Source of the DNA: Metabacillus litoralis
GTDB taxonomy: Bacteria > Bacillota > Bacilli > Bacillales > Bacillaceae
NCBI RefSeq assembly: GCF_007994985.1
Contig: NZ_VOQF01000004.1
Span: 149,106 to 213,105 of the forward strand
Length of the DNA stretch: 64,000 nt
Direction of reading: 5' to 3'
The notes beneath the pieces are model-generated. The model was not told where the DNA came from. It saw nothing but the letters and a program-made list of their open reading frames with translations, and did no database searches. Positions 63,489-64,000 of the stretch are shown here, one piece after another. The position numbers and the translations under genes are program-made. Within the stretch, counting starts at the first letter, position 1, and each line of letters starts with the position of its first letter.

Positions 63489-63650
63489 TTATGATTGTTT
63501 ATGAATGTACGAAGATTTATTAACATCTTCTTTTTCTAAGTGATCTTTAATTCTGAAAGAAGGCCCAACAATATTCACGACTGTTGCGTTGTGTAGAACA
63601 CAATCTAATATTGCATTTTCTAATTTAGTTTCCCGGAACACCGCATTTCT
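63489..63650 (-). pseudogene. C-terminal fragment of IS21 helper ATPase IstB
   Basis: RNAVFRETKLENAILDCVLH and NATVVNIVGPSFRIKDHLEK read like the last 50 residues of IstB, whose usual tail is DRLLHHS.VINI.G.SYRLK. Everything upstream, including the AAA+ core, is gone and is replaced by the 52-bp repeats. The open frame can be extended to an ATG at 63719, but that start and 22 codons come from the repeat units. It is an IS21-family relic. Confidence 0.65.
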
Positions 63651-63652
63651 GT

Positions 63653-63823
63653 ACTTATGTCCTTCATCAGCTCTATGACGGACTTTTTCTCGGACTTTCC
63701 TCTTACTTATGTCCTTCATCAGCTCTATGACGGACTTTTTCTCGGACTTTCCTCTTGCTTATGTCCTTCATCGGCTCTATGACGGACTTTTTCTCGGGCT
63801 TTTCCCTCGCTTATGTCCTTCAC
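63653..63823. repeat. 52-bp tandem repeat, three full units and a partial fourth
   Basis: Units begin at 63653, 63705, 63757 and 63809, an exact 52-base period. Each contains CTTATGTCCTTCATCRGCTC, then TATGACGGACTTTTTCTCGG and a Ct-rich tail; the fourth stops after CTTATGTCCTTCAC. TCCTTCAT and ATGACGGA form a hairpin with one mismatch in each unit. Unit 3 and later carry a few substitutions. The period is not a multiple of three, so it is not a peptide repeat. Confidence 0.85.
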
Positions 63824-63876
63824 CTTTTGTGATTTTTAGGCACAATACAATTAAGAAACAAAAAAACCTTCATTTC

Positions 63877-64000
63877 TGAACTGCACCCCAATTGTTAGAC
63901 ACCATCTAACAATCGGAGGTGCAGTTTTTCTATGGCTAAATTTTCTACAGAAGATAAATTACAAGCAGTTCAACGTTATTTAAATGGAAATGAGAGTTCC
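63877..64000 (+). mobile_element. Left end of an IS3-family (IS150-type) element
   Basis: The end TGAACTGCACCCCAATTGTT (63877 on) is the kind of terminal repeat seen on IS150-type elements. It is followed by a perfect 9-bp hairpin (ATTGTTAGA 63891-63899 with TCTAACAAT 63905-63913) and the transposase orfA start. The right end lies beyond the window. Confidence 0.7.
63932..64000 (+). CDS. IS3-family transposase OrfA, 5' part only
   Basis: The first 23 codons, MAKFSTEDKLQAVQRYLNGN..., run off the window's right edge. They form the first helix of the helix-turn-helix domain of IS150-type OrfA proteins. OrfA binds the terminal repeats and is normally joined to OrfB by a programmed frameshift. 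CGGAGG at 63914-63919 is the ribosome site. Confidence 0.75.
   Translation, partial: MAKFSTEDKLQAVQRYLNGNESS

Noticed and set aside
63489..63719. 76-codon gene on the minus strand
   Set aside because: Its start codon and first 22 codons come from the 52-bp repeats; the rest is an istB tail.
63653..63823. CRISPR array
   Set aside because: The 52-bp units are directly adjacent with no unique spacers, and no cas genes are present.

Overview
The window reads as chromosomal DNA of a low-GC, endospore-forming member of the Bacillaceae. The supporting signs are AT-rich sequence, strong GGAGG-type ribosome binding sites with some TTG/GTG starts, two GerA-type spore germinant receptor operons, an alpha/beta-type spore DNA-binding protein, YjcZ/YmaF/YxcD/DUF3231-type Bacillus genes, a TnrA/GlnR box, and Fur boxes beside a petrobactin-type siderophore locus. 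I cannot name the species.

Layout. 1-2.2 kb: TPP riboswitch, terminator and thiC. 2.2-6.3 kb (minus): ymaF-like gene and a gerA-gerB-gerC receptor operon. 6.4-8.0 kb: an acidic LPXTA surface protein with its class D sortase. 8.4-13.9 kb: phospholipase-D-like protein, DUF3243 gene, frameshifted YtxH gene, GNAT-like protein, two small Bacillus genes, a 55-codon membrane peptide and PhzF. 14.3-18.4 kb: a second germinant receptor operon in the order A-C-D-B, including a small two-helix D subunit. 18.8-24.1 kb: M42 peptidase, membrane acyltransferase, zinc-ribbon protein, two YjcZ microproteins and a CopC/CopD pair. 24.4-29.6 kb (minus): glnK-amtB behind a perfect TnrA box, then proC-proB-proA. 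29.9-31.6 kb: an epimerase relic, a SurA-like lipoprotein and a tRNA-like structure with an abnormal centre. 31.6-36.6 kb (minus): a second TPP riboswitch driving ylmB-tenA-thiZ-thiX-thiY, a thiamin pyrimidine salvage operon. 36.7-48.1 kb: transporter, NUDIX, cell-envelope (VanW), AlaX, SASP, ECF sigma/anti-sigma, and CtaG/DUF2243 genes. 48.4-50.2 kb: adenine deaminase. 50.6-57.5 kb (minus): complete asbABCDEF petrobactin operon. 57.7-63.2 kb: siderophore binding protein, AraC-type regulator fused to a binding-protein domain, two FecCD permeases and a heme monooxygenase, with four Fur-box-like sites across the iron region. 63.5-64 kb: an IS21 istB remnant, a 52-bp tandem repeat and the left end of an IS3-type element.

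How it fits together. Two TPP riboswitches control both arms of thiamin pyrimidine supply: de novo synthesis by ThiC, and salvage of formylaminopyrimidine by ThiXYZ, YlmB and TenA. The iron island pairs siderophore synthesis with uptake. It has no ATPase gene of its own, so a shared ATPase elsewhere is likely. At least three families of small non-coding mobile-type repeats are scattered between genes. One of them always sits directly 3' of a gene with a terminator-like hairpin toward that gene. Another carries an 8-bp target duplication.
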